From Deltaproteobacteria bacterium (GTDB taxonomy: Bacteria > Desulfobacterota > Syntrophia > Syntrophales > Smithellaceae): a DNA stretch of 35,560 nt. This document shows, one piece after another, positions 16,417 through 25,100 of this stretch (within the stretch, counting starts at the first letter, position 1; every line of letters starts with the position of its first letter). Where the stretch lies: NCBI GenBank assembly GCA_022710585.1, contig JAKLGV010000028.1, positions 1 to 35,560 of the forward strand, given 5' to 3'. The notes below the pieces were generated by a model, which saw only the letters and a program-made list of their open reading frames with translations, did no database searches and was not told where the DNA came from. Both the position numbers and the translations under genes were made by a program.

Positions 16417-17976
16417 ATGATTGACGAGAAAGAATTTTTTCGTGAGGCGACATTAAGAATTTGCGGCAGCCTGGAAATTGAAAGGGCGCTTTTTGATTGT
16501 CTGACTTACATCCGCAATTACATTCCGGCCGATTACATTTTGATGAGCACGTATGATCCGCAAACGGGCGTGGGTGAGGTGATCGCGAGCGCGAATATCA
16601 ACGGCGAGAAGATCATGTCCCAGAAACTGGCGCCTCCACAGGATACACGCAATGCCATTATGAAAATTATTGAAGGCGTTCACACGTCGCCCGTGATCAT
16701 TGTGGCCGATCGCATTGCGGGACATCAGATGATGAGGTCCTTGTCCGAGTTCGGAATCAAACCGGAAGCGTCGGTCATGGCCATGGGCCCCAAACCGGAG
16801 TGGAACTTGTTCGGGGGCATTTCTGTCGTCAGCCAGTCGGGAGAGAAATATACGGAAGAGCATCAACGTCTTTTTTCTTTGCTCAACGAACCCTTCGCGA
16901 TTGCCTTTATCAATTACATCCGTTACCGGGAAGTGCTGCGGCTTAAAGACATTCTGGCCGATGACAACCGGTATCTTCAGGACGAACTGCGCCAGCACAT
17001 CGGCGAGGAAATTGTCGGCGCGAACTTCGGTCTGAAACAGGTGATGGAAATGGTGCGCCAGGTGGCGCCGCTGACCAGTCCGGTTCTACTGCTGGGGGAA
17101 ACCGGCTCCGGCAAAGAAGTGATCGCGAACGCGATTCACAATCTGTCGCCGCGGCATAATTGCCCGTTCATCAAGGTCAACTGCGGGGCGATTCCGGAAT
17201 CGCTGATGGACAGTGAGCTTTTCGGTCATGAAAAAGGCGCTTTTACCGGCGCGCTGTTTCAGAAGCGAGGGCGTTTCGAGCGGGCGAATGGCGGCACGAT
17301 TTTTCTGGATGAAATCGCCGAGCTGACGCCCGGAGCGCAAATCAGGCTTTTGCGCGTCCTTCAGGAAAAAGAAATTGAGCGGGTCGGAGGAAAAGAGACC
17401 CAGTATGTTGACATCCGCGTCATTGCAGCGACGCATCGCAGTCTGGAAGATATGATGGCCGGTGGAAGATTTCGCGAGGATCTTTATTTCCGCCTGAATG
17501 TTTTTCCCGTGTTGATTCCACCCCTGCGGGAGCGGCGCGCTGATATACCCGCCCTGATCCAGCATTTTATGACAAAAAAGGCGCGGGAGATAGGTTTGAC
17601 GGACATTCCCAGTCTCGCGCCGGGAGCCATCGACCGGCTGATCAATTATTCCTGGCCGGGGAATGTCCGTGAACTGCAGAATGCCGTGGAACGCATGCTG
17701 ATTCTCAGCCAGGGAAAGCCACTTACTTTCGACGGCATCGGAGAACCGGCGCAAAAGATGGAGCCGGGCAGCCTTCCCATCCATCACGATGAAGGAGGAG
17801 GGCTGAATCAGGCGATCACTGGGCACATCAAGCGGGCGCTGGAAATAACGGGTGGACGCGTTGGAGGCGAAAAGGGAGCGGCAAAGCTTCTGCGGATGAA
17901 CCCTTCCACACTGCGGACAAAAATGCGAAAGCTGGGCATTCCCTTCGGACGGAAAGTAAGAAGCAAAAAGAAGTAG
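16417..17976 (+). CDS. Sigma-54-dependent transcriptional activator (GAF-AAA-Fis)
   Basis: 519 residues from the ATG at 16417, preceded by GTGGGGGGC; an in-frame GTG at 16393 is less likely. The N-terminal GAF-type sensor (~10-195) resembles FhlA/NorR-type activators. The central AAA domain has Walker A GETGSGKE at 227, the sigma-54 contact loop GAFTGA at 274-279, GGTIFLDEI Walker B and RFREDLYFRLNVFP. The C-terminal Fis-type helix-turn-helix (~460-512) ends GAAKLLRMNPSTLRTKMRKLGI. There is no receiver domain, so it is probably controlled by a ligand or redox cue at the GAF domain rather than by phosphorylation. It is divergent from the envelope operon, which has a sigma-54 promoter, so it is the obvious regulator. 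Cytoplasmic. Confidence 0.93.
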   Translation: MIDEKEFFREATLRICGSLEIERALFDCLTYIRNYIPADYILMSTYDPQTGVGEVIASANINGEKIMSQKLAPPQDTRNAIMKIIEGVHTSPVIIVADRIAGHQMMRSLSEFGIKPEASVMAMGPKPEWNLFGGISVVSQSGEKYTEEHQRLFSLLNEPFAIAFINYIRYREVLRLKDILADDNRYLQDELRQHIGEEIVGANFGLKQVMEMVRQVAPLTSPVLLLGETGSGKEVIANAIHNLSPRHNCPFIKVNCGAIPESLMDSELFGHEKGAFTGALFQKRGRFERANGGTIFLDEIAELTPGAQIRLLRVLQEKEIERVGGKETQYVDIRVIAATHRSLEDMMAGGRFREDLYFRLNVFPVLIPPLRERRADIPALIQHFMTKKAREIGLTDIPSLAPGAIDRLINYSWPGNVRELQNAVERMLILSQGKPLTFDGIGEPAQKMEPGSLPIHHDEGGGLNQAITGHIKRALEITGGRVGGEKGAAKLLRMNPSTLRTKMRKLGIPFGRKVRSKKK

Positions 17977-18190
17977 AAAATAAAATCATTATTTATCAAC
18001 ATCTTGTAACTTATTATTCATGTATTTTATGAATAGTAGTTTTGGCTGATGTGAATTATTTATATATTGAAATAAATATATAAAATATAGTCACAATGAA
18101 TCCGGAAATTCAATATCTAATCCTGTGAAATAATGTCCGGGCTCTGCACCAAAATCTTTTTCAGTTTGCAGGAAGAATCTTTCGTGCCGC

Positions 18191-18610
18191 TTATTCGCCG
18201 ATGATTTTTACCAGAACCTTTTTCCTGCGCCGGCCGTCAAACTCACCGTAGAAAATCTGTTCCCACGGTCCGAAATCGAGGCGGCCTCCGGTGACGGCCA
18301 CAACAACTTCCCGACCCATAATTTGGCGCTTCAGATGGGCGTCGCCGTTGTCTTCCCCCGTCCAGTTATGGCGGTAACGGGAAACGGGTTCATGCGGGGC
18401 CAGACTTTCCAGCCATTCTTCATAATCCTGATGCAAGCCGGATTCATCGTCGTTGATGAATACCGAGGCTGTGATGTGCATGGCATTGACCAGGATTAGA
18501 CCCTCCGTAATGCCGCTCTCTTTCAGACAATTTTCGACCTGCGGCGTGATATTAATCAAAGCCATCCTTTTCGGTATATTGAACAGCAGTTCCTTGCGGT
18601 ATGATTTCAT
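18191..18610 (-). CDS. YjbQ/UPF0047 family protein
   Basis: 139 residues, the normal family length. Signature stretches are present: [95 protein letters not shown]. The conserved H (MHITAS), N-D-D-E and the H of GDAHLK are the residues usually considered catalytic. The family is annotated as secondary thiamine-phosphate synthase from a complementation activity, but the physiological role is uncertain. GGAGGACTC precedes the ATG. It stands alone, divergent from the HD hydrolase gene by 205 bp. Cytoplasmic. Confidence 0.92.
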   Translation of the reverse strand: MKSYRKELLFNIPKRMALINITPQVENCLKESGITEGLILVNAMHITASVFINDDESGLHQDYEEWLESLAPHEPVSRYRHNWTGEDNGDAHLKRQIMGREVVVAVTGGRLDFGPWEQIFYGEFDGRRRKKVLVKIIGE

Positions 18611-18815
18611 GGAGTCCTCCCGGCAGTATTTTTGTCCTTTTTATCACGAAATGGGGAAGACGATAAACAGGTATTTGAAAGTCAGCTGGTTTTCTCACTA
18701 CCGGCCATCATCGAACGACAGTTTTTTTCTCTTTTTTTTATATTTTAAATTGATGTATGATAATAAAAATTTGGAGCACAAATAGCGACAATATTAATGA
18801 CAGGAGGTAACAAGA

Positions 18816-19412
18816 GTGACCCAGCGGATTATCGGACCCAAGTTTCAGGAAGCGATGCTGTACGCCGTCGAGATTCATGGCGGCGATTTGCGCAAAAGCA
18901 CCACGATCCCTTACGTTTCGCATCTTTTCAGTGTTTGCGCCCTGGTGCTGGAGGACGGAGGTGACGAGGAAGAAGCCATCGCGGCTTTGCTTCACGACAC
19001 GCTGGAAGACCATCCTAAAGAGGTGACCAGACAGGAGCTCGAGCGCCGCTTCGGCTCCCGGGTGGCGGATATTGTCGCGATGTGCACGGACACGCCGCCA
19101 AACTTCAAGGGCGGCCCCAAACCGCCCTGGCGCAAGCGCAAGGCGGCCTATATCGAGAGGCTGCGGGAAGCAACCTATCCGCGGTGCCGGGTGGCGCTGG
19201 CCGACAAGCTGCATAACGTCCGCACAATTGTCAACGACTATCGCCGGATCGGCAATGATATCTGGCCGCGCTTCAAGGCCACCCGAAAGGAGCAGCTCGG
19301 TTACCACCGGTCTCTTGTGGAGGCGTTTCGAGAGGCGAACGCCCCGGCCTATCTCGTTGATGAGCTGGACAGGCTGGTGACCGAGCTGGAGACAGACGGC
19401 AAAAAGTCATAA
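18816..19412 (+). CDS. MESH1-like HD hydrolase, probable (p)ppGpp hydrolase
   Basis: 198 residues with a GTG start firmly set by AGGAGGT (18802-18808). HD-domain ligands appear in order: H in IPYVSHLF, HD in AALLHDTLED, and D in VALADKLHNVR, the pattern of RelA/SpoT hydrolase domains and small alarmone hydrolases. No synthetase, TGS or ACT domain follows, so it is a stand-alone hydrolase. The substrate (ppGpp, NADPH or another nucleotide) cannot be read from the sequence. Codon use is GC-richer than that of its neighbours. The DUF2130 gene follows after 21 bp, probably in the same operon. Cytoplasmic. Confidence 0.88.
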   Translation: MTQRIIGPKFQEAMLYAVEIHGGDLRKSTTIPYVSHLFSVCALVLEDGGDEEEAIAALLHDTLEDHPKEVTRQELERRFGSRVADIVAMCTDTPPNFKGGPKPPWRKRKAAYIERLREATYPRCRVALADKLHNVRTIVNDYRRIGNDIWPRFKATRKEQLGYHRSLVEAFREANAPAYLVDELDRLVTELETDGKKS

Positions 19413-19433
19413 CGTATTGAGCGGAGAACAGTA

Positions 19434-20675
19434 ATGAATAATCAAATTAAATGCCCCAACTGCGGCTACAGCTTTGATGTCGAAGAAGCGATTTCCGGTA
19501 AGCTGGAAGCCCACTTTAAAACCGAATATGAGAAAAAGATTGCCGAGCAGTTCGAGAAATTCAATCAGGAAAAGAAGAAATTAGAAACGGAAAAGAAAAG
19601 CGTTCAGGAGCAAAAAGAAAAACAGGACGAAATGATCAAGGCTGAGCTGGCCCGTCTGTTGACTCAGGAAAAGGAAAAAATTGAGAAGACGGCCCTTGAA
19701 TCCTATGAAGGGAGAATAAAAGCGCTTCAGGAAGAGAATGAAAAGAGAAAAACCGAAAATAAAAATCTGAAGGAAAAGGAAATCATCCTTCTAAAACAGG
19801 AAAACGCGCTGAAAGAACAGCAGGAAGAACTCAATCTCCAGGTGGAAAAACAGATTCTGGAGCGGCAGAAAGAGATAGAAGATAAAGCCCGCGCCCGGGA
19901 GCGGGAAAGTTTCGAACTGGAGAGGGTCAAGCTGCTCAAACAAATCGATGACAACAAAAAACTCGCCGAAGAAATGAAGCGGAAAGCGGAACAGGGGTCT
20001 ATGCAGCTTCAGGGCGAAGTGCAGGAGCTGGCCCTCGAGGAGCTTTTATCCAAGACGTATCCCTTTGACAGAATCCAGGAAGTGCCGAAAGGTGTGCGCG
20101 GCGCGGATTCCATTCAGATTGTTGTAAACGCCGATCAGCAGGAATGCGGAGCCATTGTTTATGAAAGCAAGCGGACGAAGAATTTTGCCGGCGACTGGAT
20201 CGACAAATTAAAACAGGATCAGATCACCTGTAAAGCCGATATCGCCGTCCTGGTCACGGAAACCTATCCGGCGGACATGGACAGATTCGGCGAACGAAAC
20301 GGCGTCTGGATCTGCGGTTTTCATGAAGTCAAAAGCCTGTCGTTTATTCTTCGCGAGATGCTGATGAAGACGCACTCGGTAAAATTATCCCAGGAGAATA
20401 AAGGCGATAAGATGGAGCTGCTCTACAACTATCTGACCGGCCCCGAGTTTGTTCAAAATGTTAAGCGTATTGTTGAGAATTATGACGCCATGATCACGCA
20501 GCTCAATGCCGAGAAAAAGGCGATGACGAAAATATGGGCAACACGGGAGAAACAAATCTGGGCGGTTCAGGAAAACATCTCGGCTTTATTCGGTTCGATT
20601 AAGGGAATCGCGGGCAAAGAACTGGACACGTCCGGCGTTCTGCAGCTTCCGGACACGGAAATTGAAGACTCGTAA
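19434..20675 (+). CDS. DUF2130 protein with coiled coil and nuclease-like C-domain
   Basis: 413 residues. A short zinc-ribbon-like start (CPNCGYSF, one CxxC only) leads into a long coiled coil (~25-200, Lys/Glu/Gln-rich), then the DUF2130 domain (~200-370): ELALEELLSKTYPFDRIQEVPKGVRGADSIQIV, GAIVYESKRTKNFAGDWIDKLKQDQ, ADIAVLVTETYP. The D...E-x-K pattern (GAD, YESK) is that of PD-(D/E)xK nuclease-fold proteins, related to RmuC. The activity is untested and the biological role unknown; DNA processing is a reasonable guess. It lies 21 bp after the HD hydrolase gene. Cytoplasmic. Confidence 0.9.
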   Translation: MNNQIKCPNCGYSFDVEEAISGKLEAHFKTEYEKKIAEQFEKFNQEKKKLETEKKSVQEQKEKQDEMIKAELARLLTQEKEKIEKTALESYEGRIKALQEENEKRKTENKNLKEKEIILLKQENALKEQQEELNLQVEKQILERQKEIEDKARARERESFELERVKLLKQIDDNKKLAEEMKRKAEQGSMQLQGEVQELALEELLSKTYPFDRIQEVPKGVRGADSIQIVVNADQQECGAIVYESKRTKNFAGDWIDKLKQDQITCKADIAVLVTETYPADMDRFGERNGVWICGFHEVKSLSFILREMLMKTHSVKLSQENKGDKMELLYNYLTGPEFVQNVKRIVENYDAMITQLNAEKKAMTKIWATREKQIWAVQENISALFGSIKGIAGKELDTSGVLQLPDTEIEDS

Positions 20676-20726
20676 GAGCATTCATTAGATGTTTCTTATA
20701 GATTAAAAACAAAACTAAAATCTGTC

Positions 20727-20755
20727 TTGACATGAAATCACCCGAGTAGTATTTA
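20727..20755 (+). promoter_or_regulatory. Sigma-70-type promoter in an intergenic region
   Basis: TTGACA (20727-20732), a 17-bp spacer and TATTTA (20750-20755) predict a start near 20762. No long gene follows before the terminator at 20849-20888, so the promoter appears to drive a short transcript. Confidence 0.5.
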
Positions 20756-20761
20756 AACTTT

Positions 20762-20888
20762 CAATTAGCTACCTATTAACGCATCAACCTTACCATCAAC
20801 TTTCTGGAGTCGATCATGAAAATGATTTATCCGAAGTTTCCGGTTGGCAGCCTCCAAAGTATTAATACGCGTACTGGAGGCTTTTTTT
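20762..20888 (+). ncRNA. Candidate small RNA or tiny-ORF transcript of about 125 nt
   Basis: A promoter-like sequence at 20727-20755 and an intrinsic terminator at 20849-20888 bracket about 125 nt. A 24-codon frame starting at ATG 20816, with GGAG at ~20805, ends in the terminator U tract and could encode a small peptide (MKMIYPKFPV...GGFF). Both readings are possible. No known RNA family is recognised. The rest of the intergenic stretch to 21010 holds only a short CAGAGTCC/GGATTCTG hairpin at about 20910-20932. Confidence 0.4.
20849..20888 (+). terminator. Intrinsic terminator
   Basis: AGCCTCCA (20849-20856) pairs with TGGAGGCT (20875-20882), with a further AGTA/TACT pairing inside, followed by a run of seven T. 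This is a good rho-independent terminator for a plus-strand transcript, either the candidate small RNA or read-through from the DUF2130 gene. Confidence 0.75.
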
Positions 20889-21010
20889 AATTTCATAACA
20901 AGTCTGAAAGGCAGAGTCCGTGATCAGGATTCTGAAATAAATTATGTTCAAAAGCGGGTGTCCTTTTTTTACAGGAAATAATGAACAAACCAGGAGGAAA
21001 GGAGGAAACA

Positions 21011-21424
21011 ATGAAATCAAAGTATGTCGTATTCTTGTTTGCATTGATGCTTTTGGCGATGTCCGCCTGCAGTGGCGGAGGCGGCGATGGCGGAGGTCAC
21101 GATAGCGCACCCCCGGGCGCAACGTACAGTGTCACCTATAATGGAAACGGCAACACGGGGGGCAGTGCGCCGGTTGATTCCGGTGATTATGAAAATGCTC
21201 AGACCGTCACTGTGTTGGGCAATACCGGCGCCCTGGTTAAGGATGGTTTTGTCTTTGGAGGCTGGAACACGCAGGCCAACGGTTCTGGAACTGCCTATAC
21301 CGGCGGACAGACTTTCGCGATGGGGACAGCGGATGTCACTCTGTATGCGGTGTGGGCTGCCGAGGCTCCCACAACAGGGAAATGGGATGAATCAGACTGG
21401 GATGACTCCCTGTGGGGACCGTGA
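21011..21424 (+). CDS. Lipoprotein with one InlB-type B-repeat
   Basis: 137 residues from the ATG at 21011, which follows GGAGGAAAGGAGGAAAC; an earlier in-frame ATG (20981) would include that site. The lipobox is AMSAC (about Cys 19), followed by a Gly-rich linker (SGGGGDGGG). Residues ~38-115 form an InlB_B / Listeria-Bacteroides repeat: YSVTYNGNGNTGG start, DGFVFGGWNTQANGSGTAY centre, VTLYAVWA end. These repeats are small beta-grasp-like surface modules used for binding or spacing. The short tail is acidic and Trp-containing (KWDESDWDDSLWGP). Predicted to be on the cell surface or in the periplasm. The next exported gene follows 98 bp later. Confidence 0.85.
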   Translation: MKSKYVVFLFALMLLAMSACSGGGGDGGGHDSAPPGATYSVTYNGNGNTGGSAPVDSGDYENAQTVTVLGNTGALVKDGFVFGGWNTQANGSGTAYTGGQTFAMGTADVTLYAVWAAEAPTTGKWDESDWDDSLWGP

Positions 21425-21522
21425 CCTTGAGAGATGACTGATTGTTTTTTTTAAATATGAAAAACAGTTTACGTAAGAATTTTAGAAGGTAAAAAATATT
21501 ACATTCAATAAAGGAGAAGATT

Positions 21523-22170
21523 ATGAAAAATTTCAGCAAGAAAAGATTTTCATTAAGAATAACAGTACTTGCCGTTGCATTTGTCCTGTTCATTGCCATT
21601 CCATTTGCGATAGGTAAATTACCGATTGATCCCATCAAGGATACTCCGTTCTACCCGGGAGGGCCAACCATCGCAGAGATTATTCATTTGCCGAAGGTAA
21701 ATGTATCCGTTCCCAATGCATTCACATCCGGTACAACGATCAGCTCAACCCAGATGAACGACAATTTTAAGGCGATTGGCAATCAAATGCCTGGCATCGA
21801 TTGGGCAACTATTTCCGAATCAGGTATTGATGTTCAAACATCAGCCGTCACGCTTGCAACTGTTTCGATTACCGCCCCGACTGCGGGGTATGTTGTTGTT
21901 AGATTTGACGGAAGGGCAAATGCTGACACGGGAGATAGATTATTGCTGGCAGCAAGTGACACAACATCTTATAGTTTTAGTGTCGATAAATGTGTGGTTT
22001 TTGAAGGAGACGGCAATGATCATCCTTTTTCGCATACAAGAGTATATACAGTGGATGCAGGCATTCACAGCTTTTACGCAGGTGCAAAAAATTCCGTGAA
22101 CATAGCCGGAGATGGTAAAGCGTATATTTATGGAATGCTGATAGCAACCTTCTATCCCAATAAGTATTAA
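21523..22170 (+). CDS. Exported protein with predicted jelly-roll-like domain
   Basis: 215 residues. A hydrophobic N-terminal segment (~10-31) is a signal peptide or anchor. The mature part begins with a Pro-rich stretch, then PNAFTSGTTISSTQMNDNFKAI, which recalls the N-terminal part of tail-fibre-like and collar proteins. It continues with a beta-rich domain (~95-215; VTLATVSITAPTAGYVVVRFDGRA, HSFYAGAKNSVNIAGDGKAYIYGMLIATFYP) of C1q/TNF-like character. The function is unknown; adhesion or surface binding is a guess. AAAGGAGAAG precedes the ATG. A bidirectional terminator follows. It may form an operon with the InlB-repeat lipoprotein. Confidence 0.78.
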   Translation: MKNFSKKRFSLRITVLAVAFVLFIAIPFAIGKLPIDPIKDTPFYPGGPTIAEIIHLPKVNVSVPNAFTSGTTISSTQMNDNFKAIGNQMPGIDWATISESGIDVQTSAVTLATVSITAPTAGYVVVRFDGRANADTGDRLLLAASDTTSYSFSVDKCVVFEGDGNDHPFSHTRVYTVDAGIHSFYAGAKNSVNIAGDGKAYIYGMLIATFYPNKY

Positions 22171-22214
22171 AAAGATTATCTTTTGAAAATAAACTCGTTG
22201 TCTATTGCGGACAG

Positions 22215-22244
22215 AAAAAGCCCGGTATGGCCGGGCTTTTTATT
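22215..22244. terminator. Bidirectional terminator between convergent genes
   Basis: AAAAAGCCCGG (22215-22225), a TATGG loop and CCGGGCTTTTT (22231-22241) form a strong stem with A and T runs on both sides, so it ends both the exported-protein gene from the left and the chemoreceptor gene from the right. Confidence 0.85.
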
Positions 22245-22339
22245 TCAAGATTGCTGATTCAATTATTGCATGCGTTCAATAATTTATCTCAGGGTTGATC
22301 AACATGCGACCTGTTGTCTGCTACCGGTAACTGCGATCT

Positions 22340-24289
22340 TCAATATCCGGAACGGCTCAGTTTAAAGCCGGCAACCATACTGCGCATTTCTTCAGCCTGG
22401 GAGGACATTTCCTCGGCGGCACTGGCGGATTCCTCAGCACCGGCCGCGTTCTGCTGGGTCAACTGGTTGAGCTGTTCCACCGCTTTGCTCACCTGGCTGA
22501 TGCCCTGGTCCTGCTGGTCCGAAGCTTCCGCGATCTCTGCCACGACCTGACTGACCTTATTGACCTTTTCGGTTATCTCCTGAAAGTTCAGCAACACTTC
22601 GCTGTTGATGGAAACGCCATTTTCCGAATTATGGACTGCTTCTTCTATCAACGTTGCGGTATTCTTGGCCGCCTCCGCGCTGCGCATCGCCAGATTTCTC
22701 ACTTCTTCCGCGACCACCGCAAATCCCTTGCCGGCGTCACCGGCTCTGGCCGCTTCAACCGCCGCGTTGAGAGCCAGCAGATTGGTCTGGAAAGCGATCT
22801 CATCGATGGTCTTCACGATTCTGGATGTGGAATCGGACGACGTCTTGATCTTCTCAATTGCCGAGGACATACGGGCCATGCATTCCACGCCCTGATCCGC
22901 GCTATTCCATGCCTCATCGGCAATCACTTTGGCTTCCTTGGCGTTGAGAACATTTTGCCTCGTCATCGAAGCCATTTCCTGCAGGCTACTGGACACTTCT
23001 TCCAGCGAAGAGGCCTGCTCGCTCGAGCCCTGGGAAAGCGTTTGTCCGCCCTGGCTGACCTGCACGCTGGCGCCTGCCACCTCGTCCGCGGCAATCAGAA
23101 CCTGATGCAGGGCCTTGTCCAGATTTTCCATCGCGACATTGAGCGATTCCTTGATTCTGGCATGGTCTCCCTTATAGTCACCCTGCATTCGCGCTGTCAT
23201 ATCCTTGCCGGCAATCCTTTCCAAAACGTCAGCGGCTTCGTTGATTGGCCCCACGACACCATCTAAGGTATTATTCACTCCCTGAGCAATTTGCCGGTAA
23301 GCGCCGTGAAAAGCTTCTTCATTGCCTCGGATGTTAAGCTGGCCTTCCATGGCGGACACGGTCAGCAGATTCATTTCATTAACCAGGTTATTGATGGTCT
23401 CCACTATTTTTTTCATAGCGGGACCAATTTCATCCCTGTCATCGATCACGACCTGATCAATATTGATATTGCCCTCCGATATCTGCTGCATATTGAATAC
23501 AACATTTTGTTGAAGATGGTCGGCAAACTTATCCATGGCCCGCGCCAGACCGCCTATCTCATCCTTTCTCAGCATGTTTAAACGATTGGAAAGATGCCCC
23601 TTCTCCAACTCTTCCATCATCTTCACCCCTTTTTTCAGAGGTTGGGTGATGGACTTGCTCAATAAGAAGACTAAAACAGCTACGAGCGCTATCGCGATGC
23701 CTGACAGAAGCAGCATTCCACCGGATAAACCTCCGATTTTTTCCATGGTTGTCTTGATGTTTTGCTCATTAAAAGTTACGAGCTGGTCGCTCAAGCTGTT
23801 CACGGAGGAAAGAGTTTTTGTTTGCGCTGAAGAAAACTGACTTCCGCCATCCAGCAGACGGGTCACCTCGTCGGCTTGTCCCTGATCGACTGCACTCATG
23901 ACGCCCTTATAACCGCGCTGCAACTCAGGCCAGGCAGCATCAAAGGCAAGAATTATATTTTTAGCGTCGTCGCTCAAATTCTTATCTTGATAACCCTTCA
24001 TCGCTTCGGTGACAGCGCTTAGATTATCATTGATATTTTGATTAAGCTTCTGACGGTCTGCCGGCACGGCAATATACCGGTGGACATCTCCCCGTAGGGT
24101 TTCCAGACGTGTTTTTACTTCTTCTATTCCCTTGATATCCGCTTCATATTGGCGATGCATCGAATCGACCTGCGGCAGCAGGTTCATTCTGATTTTTGCT
24201 CCATACAAAATCATTCCCGTTGCCATTAAGCAGACCAGCACAATACTTCCCACTAGTTTAATACCCACTTTGATATTGTTGATATGCAT
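22340..24289 (-). CDS. Methyl-accepting chemotaxis protein
   Basis: 649 residues from the ATG at 24289, preceded by GAAGGGGGAC; 13 further upstream codons are unsupported. First transmembrane helix ~8-30, a periplasmic four-helix-bundle sensor (~31-188), second transmembrane helix ~193-215, a HAMP domain followed by a second HAMP-like region (~217-370), then the signalling coiled coil. The hairpin tip [39 protein letters not shown] is canonical for CheA/CheW contact. Gln/Glu-rich helices on both sides give methylation sites. There is no C-terminal CheR pentapeptide. No other chemotaxis gene is nearby, so it is an orphan receptor; the ligand is unknown. Inner membrane. Confidence 0.95.
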   Translation of the reverse strand: MHINNIKVGIKLVGSIVLVCLMATGMILYGAKIRMNLLPQVDSMHRQYEADIKGIEEVKTRLETLRGDVHRYIAVPADRQKLNQNINDNLSAVTEAMKGYQDKNLSDDAKNIILAFDAAWPELQRGYKGVMSAVDQGQADEVTRLLDGGSQFSSAQTKTLSSVNSLSDQLVTFNEQNIKTTMEKIGGLSGGMLLLSGIAIALVAVLVFLLSKSITQPLKKGVKMMEELEKGHLSNRLNMLRKDEIGGLARAMDKFADHLQQNVVFNMQQISEGNINIDQVVIDDRDEIGPAMKKIVETINNLVNEMNLLTVSAMEGQLNIRGNEEAFHGAYRQIAQGVNNTLDGVVGPINEAADVLERIAGKDMTARMQGDYKGDHARIKESLNVAMENLDKALHQVLIAADEVAGASVQVSQGGQTLSQGSSEQASSLEEVSSSLQEMASMTRQNVLNAKEAKVIADEAWNSADQGVECMARMSSAIEKIKTSSDSTSRIVKTIDEIAFQTNLLALNAAVEAARAGDAGKGFAVVAEEVRNLAMRSAEAAKNTATLIEEAVHNSENGVSINSEVLLNFQEITEKVNKVSQVVAEIAEASDQQDQGISQVSKAVEQLNQLTQQNAAGAEESASAAEEMSSQAEEMRSMVAGFKLSRSGY

Positions 24290-24356
24290 ATCAACGTCCC
24301 CCTTCAAATTAATATGATGCCTGAACAACCCCTATATTCCATGACGTATAAAAAAA

Positions 24357-24833
24357 TCACTTCTTTTTCTTGGACTTTATGTTCAATCTTTTTACAGGCG
24401 ATAGGTTTTTGGCGCGCCCGACATTTTTGTCAGCCTGTTTATGAATTTTATGAGAGTCGCTTTCATAGGTGTCCGTGACTTCTTCATCTGTTTTCTTCAA
24501 ATCGACGGACAGCCAGTTTTGCTGATTTAAAAATGGATTAATCATCTTCTCGTAATGCTCCTGGGCGAAGACGGTGTTGTTTTCTAAAAATGATTCGAGC
24601 CTGACGTAGCCTTCATCCACGGTTTTCTTTAAATCCTGCATCGTTTTGTTATAGGAATCGCCCCAGTGATCTAAAGATTTTTTACCTTCCTCACTGATGC
24701 CGGGGGTATGGTCCACAATCATCTGGAAAAATTTTGCCGCCCGGTTCCGAAACATTTCCATTGTTGAAAAACTGTGTTCAAAGGACGTCTTGTGGAAATC
24801 AAGCATTTGTTTGGCTAGTTTTTTATTTTCCAT
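24357..24833 (-). CDS. Phasin-like protein
   Basis: 158 residues from the ATG at 24833, which is preceded by CAAGGAGGCAG; 21 upstream codons of open frame are unsupported. It is mostly amphipathic helix without a signal peptide: LDFHKTSFEHSFSTMEMFRNRAAKFFQMIVDHTPGISEEGKKSLDHWGDSYNKTMQDLKKTVDEGYVRLESFL, followed by a charged Lys-rich tail ending in KSKKKK. The helical pattern and length fit phasins, which coat polyhydroxyalkanoate granules and are frequent in Syntrophus-like bacteria. Neither PHA synthase nor depolymerase genes are present here, so the role remains inferred. Cytoplasmic. Confidence 0.65.
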   Translation of the reverse strand: MENKKLAKQMLDFHKTSFEHSFSTMEMFRNRAAKFFQMIVDHTPGISEEGKKSLDHWGDSYNKTMQDLKKTVDEGYVRLESFLENNTVFAQEHYEKMINPFLNQQNWLSVDLKKTDEEVTDTYESDSHKIHKQADKNVGRAKNLSPVKRLNIKSKKKK

Positions 24834-25021
24834 GGCTGCCTCCTTGCTGGAAAGGGAATTAAATTGTTTTACATTATACAATAAAACCTTTGACAATCGT
24901 AGCGGATAATTCGTCAGTGGAAGAAATATTCAAAATGTTCAAGGCCGTTGTCTCAGGGTCGATGGAATCACCGGGAGCGATATCGATTCCCGATGACGGC
25001 TCATTCTTTCAAGAATATTTA

Positions 25022-25049
25022 TTGACAGTCTGACAATCAATGCTATATC
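25022..25049 (+). promoter_or_regulatory. Candidate promoter of the acetyltransferase gene
   Basis: TTGACA (25022-25027), a 16-bp spacer and TATATC (25044-25049), about 50 nt before the GNAT start, make a plausible sigma-70 promoter. Confidence 0.45.
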
Positions 25050-25100
25050 TATTTCGCATAAAATACAACTCATAAACTTGGCACAGGATCTTATCATCTG

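Noticed and set aside
18059..18083. AT-only inverted repeat after the activator gene
   Set aside because: Nine A/T pairs without GC content or a defined U tract are expected by chance in such AT-rich DNA.
25079..25095. TGGCACAGGATCTTAT as a sigma-54 promoter for the GNAT gene
   Set aside because: The -24 box is good but there is no GC at the required -12 position.
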